From the NCBI GenBank assembly GCA_030998225.1, contig JAPYXD010000742.1, positions 1,736,001 through 1,800,000 on the forward strand: a DNA stretch of 64,000 bases, written 5' to 3'. The notes under the pieces are model-generated. The model was given only the letters and a program-made list of their open reading frames with translations, was not told the origin of the DNA and did not search any database. A program made the position numbers and the translations under genes. Below are positions 10,163 to 22,229 of this stretch, in pieces (position 1 is the first letter of the stretch; the number at the start of each line of letters is the position of its first letter). Origin of the DNA: Diplolepis rosae. Taxonomy: Eukaryota; Arthropoda; Insecta; Hymenoptera; Diplolepididae.

Positions 10163-10375
10163 AATTAACTTCGTAGAGTATGGTGTCGAAGATACTGATG
10201 CTTGTCTCATTATATTAGCAGAGATTGTATAATAATTTACATCAATTTTATGCTCTTCTTGCACAAATCGAGCATGTCCAGCTTCTACTAGAGCTTTACC
10301 TTTCGACAGTGTTTCAGGTTGGAACTGAATTTTATGAGATATTTTTTGAAACCCAGTTTTAATTATAACATTCAT
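10163..10375 (-). CDS. SWIM-like gene, first coding exon (copy 2)
   Basis: On the minus strand an acceptor (TTCTCTTTTAG) lies 13 bp before ATG 10375. The exon encodes 71 residues (MNVIIKTGFQKISHKIQFQ start, GKALVEAGHARFVQE, then RQASVSSTPYS) and ends in phase 0 at a strong donor (GTGAGT, 10162). An in-frame stop directly before the ATG fixes the start. It is clearly homologous to 4337-4500 in the GCACCGTGCG element. The residue pattern is what I associate with proteins carrying a SWIM zinc finger in the next exon, but no such exon is found downstream, where the THAP gene lies, so the gene is probably truncated. The family name is an inference. Confidence 0.5.
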
Positions 10376-10582
10376 AATTCATCTAAAAGAGAAAAGGTTT
10401 CATTCATATTACATTTTTTCAAATCAAGTTTTCATATGAAATGACAGATTAAGAATTATAAAACTATGAAAACATTAATATATTTTGCAATTTTTCATTT
10501 TATAAGTATATAATTATTACTTAGTCTAATATTTACATTTTAATAACCTAAAATGACGCAGTGAAAATTAATAGTTACACTA

Positions 10583-10902
10583 GAAAATTTTACTTACTTT
10601 CAGTTTTCTATTCCCCACGTATTTAAAAACATTATTATTCTCTTTTTCAAACTTATTACTTTTATTTATACGAGCTTTTATTAAAAATCTCATAAAAGCT
10701 GAACCTTCATCAATGTTATTCTTCCGACGCTTTCGAACGCTTTCACCGAGAGCGGCGCTACCTGTATTTCTGCAGTCGGCCATAGTAAAAGCAAGCGTTC
10801 CCTAACTTTCTGAGTTTCTGCGATTTCTTCGATTCGGTGTCTCATGCATCTCGTCGTCTGCTCGCCCGGTGATTTCTGTTTACAAAATTTGACAGCTGAC
10901 AA
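10583..10902 (-). other. Possible 5' exon(s) of the SWIM-like gene
   Basis: Two overlapping minus frames occur here. The one starting MADCRNTGSAAL (10783) ends at a consensus donor (GTAAGTAAA, near 10597), consistent with a 5' exon spliced to 10382. Because the next exon has a stop before its ATG, this part would be 5' UTR or a separate short frame. GC content is higher than in the surroundings, as expected for a promoter-proximal exon. Confidence 0.3.
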
Positions 10903-11433
10903 ATTTTGTAAAAAGTCTTAAAAAATGTAGATGACGTGACATAAATTTTATGAATTTCAGGAAATGTTAAATAATTCTTTCGAGTGTGTGATCTGCAAGG
11001 ACTATTTATTCGATACTATTTGTTTGTAGAATTTAAATGCAGAATTTGAGGTTGGGTTCATAACCTGTTGTATTCAAGTAGTTTTATTTTTTAACTTTCT
11101 TTGATTTCAGTCAATTGATTTTGAATATTATAAATTCAGAACGTTAATTAATTGCATTTTTATGTAAATTTTAAAAATAATAATCATTTTTAATTAATAA
11201 ATTCTGTCATAATTACCTTTCTTGTAATTCTATTTTATGAGAATATAAAAACACTCCTTTAAAGATAAAATGTGGAAACCTAGCTTCAAGTTTGCTTACG
11301 TAGGAAAAACTTTGCAGCCGACCCGAAATTTATGAAATAACTAAATAAATAATTACTTACATGAAATAACTATTTAATATTCATTCTTACCTATACCTTA
11401 TGGTAATAAAGTACATCTATGAAGGGAAAAATT
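10903..11433. other. AT-rich spacer, nothing recognised
   Basis: No frame, repeat partner or structure seen. Confidence 0.4.
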
Positions 11434-14179
11434 GTTACTGTCAATATTTTTGGTCGAAATGAGAAATTGAAATTTTGAGTTTAGAATTTAAATCCAATAC
11501 TCTTACAGTCTTGCAAATGAAAATTTAATTACAGTTATTGAAATTTTACAAAAGTACAATGTAAATCAGATGAATTAATGATACAATGATCTAAAAATAA
11601 AAGAGTTTTAAAATCGTTTGAACTTAAAATTTTTTTATTTTTCAAAGGCTTTTTTAAGGCTATAAGTGCTTTTTACAAGTGATTAATTAAAAGCTTACAA
11701 GAAAATTATAAGTGGACAAATTAAAAATAATGAGGTATTGAAAATTGCTCAATTAGCAATATTTCCAATTTTCAATTGAATAAGTTGGGAATATTTAAAT
11801 AAAAAGATCTACGCAAATAATTATAGTAGTTCCTCTTTACAAAAATTTTAATTGCAAACAATATCAATTGTAAAATATCCTCGATTTTCAAGCGTTTTTA
11901 AAATAAATCTATATAATTTAAAGTAATTTTAGTTATATATCGAAAAAATTGAAATAGTCCTCGGACTTTAGAAAACTAGAAAATTTATTCATGGAAATCA
12001 TTTCAAATTGCATTTAATGAAATATTTCAAATGAAACAATTATTTTTTGTGCCCTCGTTTGAGGATATTGTTAGAATTTCCTTTTCTCACAATTTTACTG
12101 GGAATTTTTATATAAATCAGGATCACCTTTGGTAAGTACGCGTTATTTCACTCTCTAAATCAAAATAAGTGCACTCAGAAAAAAGATTTGATTGAATCAA
12201 AGAAAATTATTTGCTTCAAAGACTTTCTTTGATTTAAAGAAATGATTTGTTTAAATGAAATAAAAATTTTTTAATTCAAACATAATGTCTTTAAACGAAA
12301 TAAATATTTGTTTGAATCAAATTAATTTTTCTTCAAAACAAAGAAATTAATTCAATGATATATGGTCAAAGACATAAATTGTTTGATTGAAGGCAGAAAT
12401 TTATTTGATTCGAACAAATATTTATTTGGTTCAAAGATATTTTGTTTGAAACAAAAAAATTTTGTTTCATGAAGGTAGTTTTTATCCACGAAAAGTAAAC
12501 CTCAGGCAAAAATAGATAATTTTGCTTTCAAGAATAACAATATTATTATTGAAGGGCTATTTTGGAAGAGAAAAGATTAATTTCCATGAAAAAAATTTGA
12601 AATACAGAAAAATAATTTTATTAATAAATTTTATTTTTCACCCAACTTTTTTTCTTATCGCTTCTTACCAAATTTCAAAAAATTATGCGATTCTAATAAA
12701 TCATGAATCACTTTTTCAGAGAAAAGATTTCCCACAACTTAACCATTTCCAATTTTCGAAAATGAATAAATTATTATCAAATTCAGCAATTTGTTTATAA
12801 AAATTTCGTTTTGGAAAATATTTTTTTATTGGTTTCAGCCATTAAAGAATTTATTTTTAAAAATCAGAAACGGTGAAGTTGTGGAAAATCTTTTCTCTGA
12901 AAAAATGATTCATAATTTATTAGAATCGCATAATTTTTTAAAATTTGATAAGAAGCGATAAGAAAAAAAGTTTGTCCAAAATAAAATTTATTAATAAAAT
13001 TATTTTTCTGTGTTTTAAATTTTTTTTATGGAAAATAATCTTTTCTCTTTCAAAATAGCCCTTCAATAATAATATTGCTATTCTTAAAGGCAAAATTATC
13101 AATTTTTGCCTGAGGTTTACTTTTCGTGGATGAAAACTACCTTAATGAAACAAAATTTTTTTGATTCAAACAAAACATCTTTGGACCAAATGAATATTTG
13201 TTCGAATCAAATAAATTTCTGCCTTCAATCAAACAATTTATATCTTTGACCATATATCATTGAATTAATTTCTTTGTTTTGAAGAAAAATTAATTTGATT
13301 CAAACAAGTATTTATTTCGTTTAAAGACATTATGATTGAATTAAACAAATTTCATTTCATTTAAACAAATCATTTCTTTAAATCAAAGAAAGTCTTTCGC
13401 AAATAATTTTCTTTGATTCAATCAAATATTTTTTCTGAGTGCACTTATTTTGATTTAGAGAGTGAAATAAAGCGTACTTACCGAAGGTGATCCTGATTTA
13501 TATAAAAATTCCCAGTAAAATTGTGAGAAAAGGAAATTCTAACAATATCCTCAAAAGAGGGCACAAAAAATAATTGTTTCATTTGAAATATTTCATTAAA
13601 TGCAATTTGAAATGATTTCCATGAATGAAGTTTCTAGTTTTCTAAAGTCCGAGGACTATTTCAATTTTTTCGATATATAACTAAAATTACTTTAAATTAT
13701 ATAGATTTATTTTAAAAACGCTTGAAAATCGAGGATATTTTACAATTGATATTGTTTGCAATTAAAATTTTTGTAAAGAGGAACTACTATAATTATTTGC
13801 GTAGATCTTTTTATTTAAATATTCCCAACTTATTCAATTGAAAATTGGAAATATTGCTAATTGAGCAATTTTCAATACCTCATTGTTTTTAATTTGTCCA
13901 CTTATAATTTTCTTGTAAGCTTTTAATTAATCACTTGTAAAAAGCACTTATAGCCTTAAAAAAGCCTTTGAAAAATAAAAAAATTTTAAGTTCAAACGAT
14001 TTTAAAACTCTTTTATTTTTAGATCATTGTATCATTAATTCATCTGATTTACATTGTACTTTTGTAAAATTTCAATAACTGTAATTAAATTTTCATTTGC
14101 AAGACTGTAAGAGTATTGGATTTAAATTCTAAACTCAAAATTTCAATTTCTCATTTCGACCAAAAATATTGACAGTAAC
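11434..14179. mobile_element. 2746-bp near-perfect palindromic foldback element
   Basis: It begins GTTACTGTCAATATTT and ends in the exact reverse complement. Mirror positions agree almost base for base across roughly 1.03 kb on each side (11434-12470 and 13152-14179). Single differences are visible, for example CACCTTTGGTAAG versus CACCTTCGGTAAG near 12125/13487. The centre is a family-F palindrome (12470-13152). The 92-aa frame at 12522-12800 lies in the inner arm and is not a gene. No target duplication is evident. Transcription would give a hairpin of about 1.3 kb. Confidence 0.85.
12470..13152. mobile_element. Family-F foldback (copy 2) at the centre of the large palindrome
   Basis: It runs from GGTAGTTTTTATCCACG with CCTCAGGCAAAAATAGATAA to the complementary right end at 13152. 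It shares the TTATCGCTTCTTACCAA, TTCTAATAAATCA and TTCAGCCATTAAAGAATTTA blocks with the other family copies. Its own two halves pair less well than the outer arms, so it is either older or duplicated with them. Confidence 0.7.
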
Positions 14180-15294
14180 CAAACCTACTGCTCTTACTTT
14201 ATCTGAGCACACTACTTTCTCGAGTCGCGGGTCGCGGGGAAGGTCGGAAGCACCGAAATCTCGAGTGAAATTGAAAACAGAGCCCCAGCAATGCTTGCTA
14301 GCGAAGGAGCGCGAGCCAGCTTAGATTTCAGCCAAAACCGAAAATCACGGCGCGGTGAACTTTTTTGAGAAAACTTTGGTTTTAAAAATTCAATGGTAAA
14401 ATAAGGAATACAAATTTTTTAAATGAATTTTATTTTGATTATTTAATTATTTTATAATTGTTTTCATTTTTAATTAATTTAATTCCATTTATTTTAAAAG
14501 AACCCCAACATCTTAAAATAATGATTAATATGCGGCGAGGATTTACTTCGTTGAATAAAAAATTATGTAATAAAAATTTTGTTCAAAGAACAAAATCGTT
14601 TATTTATTGAACCAAATTTTTTAGTGAATCTATCTAATATTTTACATTCAATTAAAATAAATATTTGATTGGATATATTAAAGAAAAATTTGGTAGGTCA
14701 TACATTAACCAAACTGTCCGAAACAATAATTATAATATAAAGTAACATAACATTTTTTTAAATATTTACATTAAAATGTAACAAATGTAACAAATTAAGT
14801 AATTTATTAGGTATAATTTTTGTTAGAAAGTTTTATTTTTATTTTTTTAATTCTCTTTAAATATTGAAAAACGTTTATAATAATTTATTTGCAGCATTTG
14901 GTATAGTTTTAATGAAATTAATATAAATTATTCATATTTTTTTGATGAGACAAAGTTTCCCAAAAAGAAAAGCTGCTGAATATATTCAGAAATCAGTTAG
15001 CATTTATTGTACATAAAACAATTCATTTGAGTTTTTTTGAAAAACATTGATCTATTTTTTTTTCAGAAAAGTGTGGAATTATCACTTTTTTAATAAGAAA
15101 ATACAAGAACTAGCCATAAATTACAATGAGATTTTAAAACATTCTGACTAGTGTGAGTCAAACAAATATTTTAGAAATTACAAATTATTGAGCTTCGGAC
15201 AACTTTCTTCTTTAAATTTTCAAAAAAAATTTCTGTAAACATTGAGCTTAAAAAAAGGAGAAGACTTCAGCATTTGAACTGGTAAGATATTGAT
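14180..15294. other. Spacer with a short GC-rich island
   Basis: 14200-14360 is noticeably GC-rich (CTCGAGTCGCGGGTCGCGGG) between AT-rich blocks and has no recognisable frame. The rest is AT-rich and featureless. Confidence 0.35.
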
Positions 15295-15507
15295 TTAAGG
15301 GTATGTGATACTTTACCTTGAAAGCAATTTAGTTTACACAGTTGTTTTTCCACAATTTTGAATTTATCAAAAAAATAATAGTGCCGAGACGTAAAGAAAA
15401 TTAACACTGACGTCTGTGCACTATTATTTTGTTGAAAAATTAAAAATTGTGGAAGAACAACTGTGTAAACTAAATTGCTCTTATGGCAAAGTATCACATG
15501 CTCTTAA
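15295..15507. mobile_element. 213-bp MITE flanked by TTAA
   Basis: TTAAGGGTATGTGATACTTT at the left is mirrored by AAAGTATCACATGCTCTTAA at the right, and the next 60 bp also pair (AATTTAGTTTACACAGTTGT). If TTAA is the duplicated target this would be a piggyBac-type MITE, but the internal termini do not clearly show the CCC start. Confidence 0.7.
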
Positions 15508-15879
15508 GTCTAAATTTTCAATTAGCTAATTAATTTAAAATTTTATTTTTAAAATTGTAATTATTAATTTGAATAATATTTGAAAAGAATAAAAATCCTG
15601 GAAACTAGAAGTTGTTCATAATGAAGAAAATCTGCGCGCAGCTCGCTTCGCTCGCAAGTTTGAGCGCGCCTAGGGCGCGCGATTTGATCGTCGTGCTTCG
15701 CGCTCCGTTCTTGTGCTCTTCACATACATTCAAGTTTATTTATTATAATTTGATACTAAAGCTCAAACCAATTTTGTAATAATATTACAGATGATGTGAA
15801 TTACACATTTTCTCAAAGTCACTCAATTTCTTTTTGAATTTAAGTGAAATAGGAAATTCAATTTACTTAAGGCTCTATC
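15508..15879. other. Spacer with a GCGC-rich repeat patch
   Basis: 15640-15715 has several GCGCGC and CGCTTCGCGCTC-like words resembling the start of the repeat at 15880. Otherwise AT-rich. Confidence 0.35.
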
Positions 15880-16910
15880 GGCCTTAAGGAACACATTCTC
15901 ATCATGACACTCGCGCTTCGCGCTCGATTTTCTGTATACATTTCGGTAACTTTTTAATAAATTACATGATTAAAATAATTTATTTTCTTCCAAATCTCTC
16001 AAAAAGAAAAAACAATCGTAGACTTTATTTAAGGAAACGATTTTGCAAAACAACGCTTATTTCGTATCACATATTTTGGTGAAAAAAATCGAATTTTTTT
16101 AATATTAAAAATTAAAACATAAAATATACATCCTGTCCCGAAATGTCTCAATGAGAATTTGTAGACTTCATTCAGGCAAACAATTTTCCATCTAAACGTT
16201 TTTTTTGTATCTCACATATTTTGTCTAAAAAATGGAATTTTCGAATTTTAATCGTATTTTTTGGAATTGAAACGAAAAATATGTTTTATTAGAAACTGTA
16301 TAAGACAAAATTTGTAGATCTTTTCGGAACGAACAATTTTGTATTCTTACGTTTTTTTCGTATTTCACATATTATTGTTAAAAAATTGAATTTTGGATTT
16401 TCAATAGTTTTTTTTTTAAATTAAAAAGAAAAATATGCATCTTATGGAAAAATGTTACAATTTAAATTTGAAGGTCTTTATGTAGTAAATAATATTGTAT
16501 TATAACGTTTTTTCGTATCTCGTATAATTTAACTGGCAAATGGAATTTTGATATTGACTTTTTTTTAATTTGAATATGCTGTAACATTTCTAATTTTGAT
16601 TTAATCAAAAAATGTTATCAGGATAATTTGTAGAGATTTATGAGCACTATCAAAAACCAGTATTGAAATTTTTGATTTTTTCAAAAAGTTATTTTTAAAA
16701 ACACAAAAGTAGTGCTCAATCCCTCAATTTTGATTGGATGTAGCTGGTTAACGAAGTTGTCTTACTTTTTCGGCTCCGATAAAGTGTGCCAAAGCTCAAT
16801 TCAATCTGATAATCCTATCGAGAGTTATGCCGCACACGGCCTTCTACAGACAGACTTTCACATAAAACCAATATGTACCTTCTCATCCATGATGAGAATG
16901 TAAAAAAAAA
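15880..16910. repeat. Dispersed repeat R, copy 1 (about 1 kb)
   Basis: Starts near GCCTTAAGGAACACA, passes CGCTTCGCGCTCGATTTTCT and three diverged internal blocks each containing a TTTTTTCGTATNTCACATATT-like phrase, and ends with GTAGCTGGTTAACGAA and a CATGATGAGAATNTAA end. The same order, diverged, occurs at 42480-45115 with two later insertions. No coding potential. The short plus frame 16712-16903 is inside it. Confidence 0.7.
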
Positions 16911-17240
16911 GAATTAAAAATACGAAAATAAAAAATTAAACTTTTTAAAAATAAGAAAATAATTCTCTTTCTATTGCATACATTTTTCAAATTATAATAA
17001 TTAAATATTGGTTTTTCATTCATGTACTTATCTTCCACTGACAGAAAGTTAATTTATCAAAATGATACTATAAAGCAAAATAAAATACACATAAAGTAAC
17101 ATTGAAACACTTTACACGTCGCTTTTCCTTGCTTTGTTTACCAATTTTTAATTTTCTTCAATATATATAATTTAAATTTAAATTTTTAAAGCGCGCTTTC
17201 TGTTTATGGGTATCTAAGCGGGTGGAGGGGATTGGAGGGA
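16911..17240. other. Spacer before Gypsy-B
   Basis: AT-rich, nothing recognised. Ends with GGGA at 17237-17240, repeated at 25915-25918 on the far side of Gypsy-B. Confidence 0.4.
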
Positions 17241-18380
17241 TGTAACGAGCGACTATAGGGTCTCGCTCGAAGTCGATTAATTTAATCGAATGTTCGATAT
17301 TAGCTCGCGGCATTTTTAATTTCAAAACAAAAATATAGTTTAATTTAGGAAATTCACATCTTGTTTAAAGAAATGAAACTTCCCACAACACACAGCTGCA
17401 AATCATAAAAGACCTTGGGAAAATCGTAGAAATTCTTTAAGTAGAAATATTAGTAATAAATCGTAGTTCAAATATAAGATTCTATTTGTATATTTTTGTA
17501 GCCGTAAAACATTTGGTTCGGCTTTAGAAACATCTACATTGTAAAATTAGTTGTAAGATTTCCTTGTAAGTTTATTATGAATACTATGTATACTAGTTTT
17601 AAGGATAAGGAAGGTTAAGTCTGGACTATAGGATTTAAATAAATTAAATTTAAAATAGGACTAGGGATTTATAGAGGGAATATGCATTTATATTTTAGAT
17701 AGGCAAAAACTAAATCGAATGGCTAGGTAAATAAGTATAGAAACTATTTAGTCACGTAGACCTAAAAAGAATTAAAATAGAATGTCTGGCCGCCAGAAGG
17801 AAGTAAAAAGTAATCCTTTAAGATTTACTGTTTTACTGCCTTCTCTTGCGCTTTCACTGCAAGCACCATAAAAAACTTGCAGCCGAGAGGAGAGAGGCTG
17901 GGACTGGGGTTTTCCGAATCGGGCTTCTCCGGGCTCGGTTTTCCCTGGTCGAGCTTCTCCGGGAAGTTGGGCTGGGCCTAACGAGGGCCTAAATATGAAA
18001 TTGAGAGAGAAGGGATGCGTGCGGGGGATGCGTGCTGGAGATCTGTGAAGGGGATGCTTGAGCTTTTGTAGAGTGTAAGTCAGTTAGATTCGTTTTAGGT
18101 TTTCACAATTTCGAACGTTCTACAAGTTCCCTCGTCGAACTCGTAGAACATTATATCTTTAACTTGTGACAATTCTCAACGCGTTTGGTTGTTATTGTGT
18201 ATAAACCCAGACTTAACTTTTACTAAGGTCAATAAATTTTCAAACATTCTATTCTATCTGAGGTGATTTTTATTAAATTTCCGGATTCGTACTTTCCCGG
18301 TTCTTCTTTAAGATTTACACCGAGAGTGAACCAACCAATCACCGAGTTCGCGTAAGTTGGACGTTCCGCGGCTCGTAACA
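17241..18380 (+). repeat. 5' LTR of Gypsy-B (1140 bp)
   Basis: Starts TGTAACGAGCGACTATAGGG and ends GCGGCTCGTAACA. Same length as the 3' LTR, with a single visible difference in the first 40 bp (CTCGCTCG here, CTCCCTCG there). It contains an initiator-like TCAGTT near 18072 and AATAAA near 18228, so U3-R-U5 order can be inferred. A clear TATA box at the right distance is not seen. Confidence 0.93.
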
Positions 18381-18384
18381 TATA

Positions 18385-18405
18385 TGGGGGCTCGTAAACC
18401 GGGAT
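18385..18405 (+). other. Primer binding site of Gypsy-B, tRNA-Pro-like
   Basis: TGGGGGCTCGT, four bases after the LTR, matches the first 11 bases of the classical tRNA-Pro primer site. The following AAACCGGGAT matches imperfectly, with three extra bases. Confidence 0.5.
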
Positions 18406-19883
18406 CTTGGTGCGGGAAAGCCGGAAACTTTTGAAAAAATAATATGTTCGGAGTGCAAGTAAAAATCTCGAAGAAGTGAAGTTTCTTAGAATTTCAACAC
18501 GAAAAGTCTCACCCGAAATTATAATTTAGCGAACGCTTCAGATTGAAGCAGTGACATTTGTGATAATTGCAGTGATAATTGTGAAAACTTGATTTAAAGA
18601 AAATTCTAACTTTTCGTGCGTGTTTCAACGAGTGCTGAACTATCCAACTTTTCAAGAAGCATATTTGAAAAACCAAATTTTTTTTTGCTGTCTCGCCAAG
18701 TTTCCCGATTTCTTTTCGTTTTGAGGATTCTTTCTGCTGCTGCCCTTTTGTTCCTGAGTTTCTGAGTTCCCGAGTTCCTGATTTGTTCCTGTGCTGCTGA
18801 TTACTGCTTAGTTCCTGTGTTCCTGAATAGTTCCTGTGCCGCCGACTGATTCATGTGATACTGACTCGACCTGACAAATTCTTGTGTACAATTTTACCAC
18901 TTGATCCCAGAATCTCTGAAATCTCAGAAATTCTGAAAAATAATCAGAAAGTGATTCCTTGGTACAATTTGAGGAAAAGTTTCTACGTGGTAGTCTGTGA
19001 ATTGTCAGTGGATGTTCTCACAGATATAAAAAGCCATTTTTCCAACAAGAGAGAAATCAAATTCTTCAAACGGTCATCATCGAGGGATTTTCATCGTCGA
19101 AGGACATCAGCGATCGTCGAACAACTTCTGGTTCCTGAGATTCAACGGTGGACTTCATCAAGGATCATCGAGGAAAACTTCGTGGGAAATTCAGCTGGAA
19201 CTTTCTTCACCAAGTGATTGTGATAGTGCGGAAGTGAATCATTGGCCTTTTCCGTTCTTAGTGCACAAAATAAAATTTGGATTTATCAGTGAAAAACAGC
19301 GATTATACCCAGGACTCATGGTAAAGGAACTTTAAAGGTTTGGCTAGACTAATTATTATAAATTTTTCTTTGTAAAATATATTTAACAGTCTTCTCTGAT
19401 CTCCTTCTCTTTGTGAAATAAATTTAACAGTTTCTTGTAATCTCTCCACGTTCTCTGAAAATATACACGAACCATTAATTTCTTTATAATATAATTTTTT
19501 CTTTTTCCTTGATTAAACGTGACATACTGGTGCAAACCAACTATTTATATTTACAAATATTTATAACAAGTTGATGGATTAAGACTTACATTTAAGGGTC
19601 CATGGTATTACTAATTATTCTATTTATTGAATGCTGCTTCCATATATGTAATCGAATAATTATCAGAATCAAAGTAATTCCATAGACCACTTATAAACGA
19701 AGCGTATATATATATATTTCATTTTATTAAATTTAAAATCAGCAAAGTTTAATTGCCAAATACAAACCTTATTATACCTCTCGAGCGTAAAGTCGCACTA
19801 CGTTGTTCCTTCTTTTCAGAATTAACTATAACCAACTTGGTATATTTTTTTTGTATCCTAAATTAAATTAAATCTTGCATAAG
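18406..19883 (+). other. Leader of Gypsy-B
   Basis: About 1.5 kb without gag homology. 18740-18860 holds a run of GTTCCTG/GAGTTCC-type heptamer repeats. A 120-codon frame at 18855-19217 has no recognised domain and sits within the leader, so I do not call it a gene. Confidence 0.5.
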
Positions 19884-20903
19884 ATGGAAAATTCAGAGAG
19901 GACTGGCGAATATAATAGCCAAAACCAGCACTTAAACGATGAGACTGAATCACTGCGAACCATTGACGAGATTCAGGACTTAAACAATGCTGATGAATCT
20001 AGTTTACATAATTTCGAATATTTTGATAGGTTAGTTGCGAGTAGAGATAATGTGGTGTCCCAAGGTCTAAATCGAACATCTTTACAAACGTCTTTACAAA
20101 TAAATACAGGTAATTTGCATGACCTGAATGAAATTATTCGTCGCCAGATAGAATTGCGCGAATTAAAAAAATCGAAGGAAGTCACAAACCCTTCAGTAAA
20201 TAACTTGGCGGAATCTGGCAGTTCTTCCCGTTCCTCAACAATCGTTTTCAAAGGCAGTGATATAACTGCTCTTAAGGTAATCGTAGACCTTATTCCCATC
20301 TTTTCTGGAAATAATATCTCGGTACAGGCCTTCTCTCGCGAATGTAAATTCGCAGAGGAAGGAGTTGCTCCTCATCTCCGACCCTTGTTTGTAAAATTAT
20401 TACGAACAAAAATCCAAGGAGAAGCCGAATTATATATAAAAAATCTTCGATTTGAAACCCTTTCAGAACTTCTGAATATTCTTGAAACGGCCTTCATGGC
20501 CTCAAAAACTCCTTTCCAGATTCATTCCGAAATTGCTTGCATGAAGCAAAATACCGGGGAATCAACACTCTCCTATGCCACGAGAGCTCTGGACCTTTTC
20601 ACAAAAATGGTCGAAATAACAGAGCGACAATCTCCTGTTTCCATAGCAGCCATCAAAATCCGTGATTACGATTCTGAAATGGCTTCCTGTTTTTGTTTAG
20701 GTCTGCGAAACGAGCTAGAATTTCGCGTCCGTCTGAAAAATCCAACAACCCTGCGTGAGGCCATCAACCTTGCGATTGAAGCGGAGCGCGAGGTTTCGAG
20801 TCGAAAAAGATTATACGGCGAAATTGAAAATCCGTTGCCTTCCACATCTAAGCAGAACTTAAATCATTTTTCAATAGGAGAGCCCTCTCAAAAAGAGATT
20901 TAA
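19884..20903 (+). pseudogene. gag: Gypsy-B gag (capsid part)
   Basis: ATG at 19884 (the frame also extends a few codons upstream without ATG) encodes 339 residues before a stop at 20901. The first 110 residues are polar. From about residue 130 a helical capsid-like region follows (VIVDLIPIFSGN, EAELYIKNL, CFCLGLRNELEFRV), parallel to Gypsy-A gag. The stop is premature: the nucleocapsid continues in the +1 frame after the run CAAAAAG at about 20889, so a single-base gain in an A-run has split gag here. A programmed +1 shift is possible but less likely. Confidence 0.85.
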
Positions 20904-21315
20904 ATCGGTTTTCAGGATCGAAAATATACCCGCGATCGAAAAAGGACCAAAGTATAGCTTTAACTGCTACACTTGTGGTAAAGAGGGGCACACTTCTCGA
21001 AATTGCCCGAACAGAAAAACGAGTAACTCGGATAGACGTTCCGATAACAATAGCAGGACATTTCCCACAAAGGGGAGAGTTACGATAAATTGTAACTATT
21101 GTTCTCGGAACGGACATACTCGTGAAATATGTTTTCAGCGAAGGGCTGAAGAAGCAGAGAAAAGACTTCTGGAACTACAGAGAAAACTAATCTCTTCCAA
21201 ATCAAGTTCCGAGTCTTTAAACTTCTCGAATGCTCATCGTCCAGGCGCAACGACGAGCAGCCAGACTTCGCGCCAGTCAAACGTGCAGTGCTCGCGATCA
21301 GCAAAACAAAATTAA
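20890..21315 (+). pseudogene. gag: Gypsy-B gag nucleocapsid, two CCHC zinc knuckles
   Basis: Open in the frame +1 to the capsid ORF. Two knuckles are clear: CYTCGKEGHTSRNC (about 20963-21006) and CNYCSRNGHTREIC (about 21091-21132), the nucleic-acid-binding module of gag. It ends at TAA 21313-21315 and overlaps the protease frame by about 28 bp in the -1 direction, the usual gypsy gag-pol arrangement with -1 ribosomal frameshifting. Confidence 0.8.
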
Positions 21316-22229
21316 CTGCGTGCCCAAATATGGAAGTAAAAAACAATAAACTTCACGAAGGCAAGGGTACATTTTTAATAGACACGGGAAGCGAATTGAA
21401 TCTCCTTAAAGATTCATGTATCGACGGAAAACTGCGACGTGATAGATCAGACATATTTAATTTATCTGGTATCGGACAAGGGACACTAAAAACGCGCGGA
21501 AGTGTACTTTTAAAAATTCTCGGGAAAGTAGTTAAATTTCACGTCGTTCGAAATCATTTTCCTATTTCCACCTGCGGAATTCTGGGAATGGAATTTTTAC
21601 GCGATAATCTAGCCTCATTAAAATTCTCTAACGAAAAAATCACGCTTAATCTCCCCGAGAGTAATAAAGTAAGCCCGTGCGTCATCAACCTGCCTGCTAG
21701 AGTAAAGAAATATATCAAACTTCCCATCGAAAACACCGATCTAAAGGAAGGTTATTTTGAATCGATCGAGGCCGGAACAGGTGTCTATTTAGGAGAAAAT
21801 CTAGTGAGACCTACGGACGGCCACATAAAGGTTTTCGCTATAAACACGACTCACAGCGATATTCAAATAACCATTCCGCCGATAAAACTTCAGGAGTTCG
21901 AAATTCTGAAAAGAGTAGAATCAAATAGTCTCAGCAAAAAGAGAGAACCCGAAAACCCTTCTAAAAAGAGCCCAATCGACAGAACTTCAAATTTATTAGA
22001 GATTTTCAATTTTTCACATTTAAACGAAATAGAAAGAGACAGCCTCCTTGATCCAATATCTGAGTACTCACACCGTTTTTATCTTGAGGGGGATGTTTTA
22101 GGGGCCACAGACGTAATCACACACGAAATACACACAACTGACGAGACTCCATATCTATCTTCCATAAGCAATACAGACAAGCAGAAATACACAACGAAGA
22201 AACATCGAGACAGACTAAAAGTTTATTGA
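21288..22229 (+). pseudogene. pol: Gypsy-B pol: aspartic protease and linker
   Basis: The frame contains FLIDTGSELNLL with the catalytic DTGS at 21381-21392, and ILGMEFL (about 21580), the second conserved segment of retroviral-type aspartic proteases. It is followed by the IPAR/LPARVKKYIKL linker seen in Gypsy-A. The frame ends at 22229 just before RT. The continuation is in the -1 frame, so one base was lost around 22200. Protease cleaves the gag-pol polyprotein; this copy could not deliver RT without frame restoration. Confidence 0.85.

Noticed and set aside
18855..19217. 120-codon frame in the Gypsy-B leader
   Set aside because: No domain, located in the untranslated leader upstream of gag, rich in strings expected from the local repeats.
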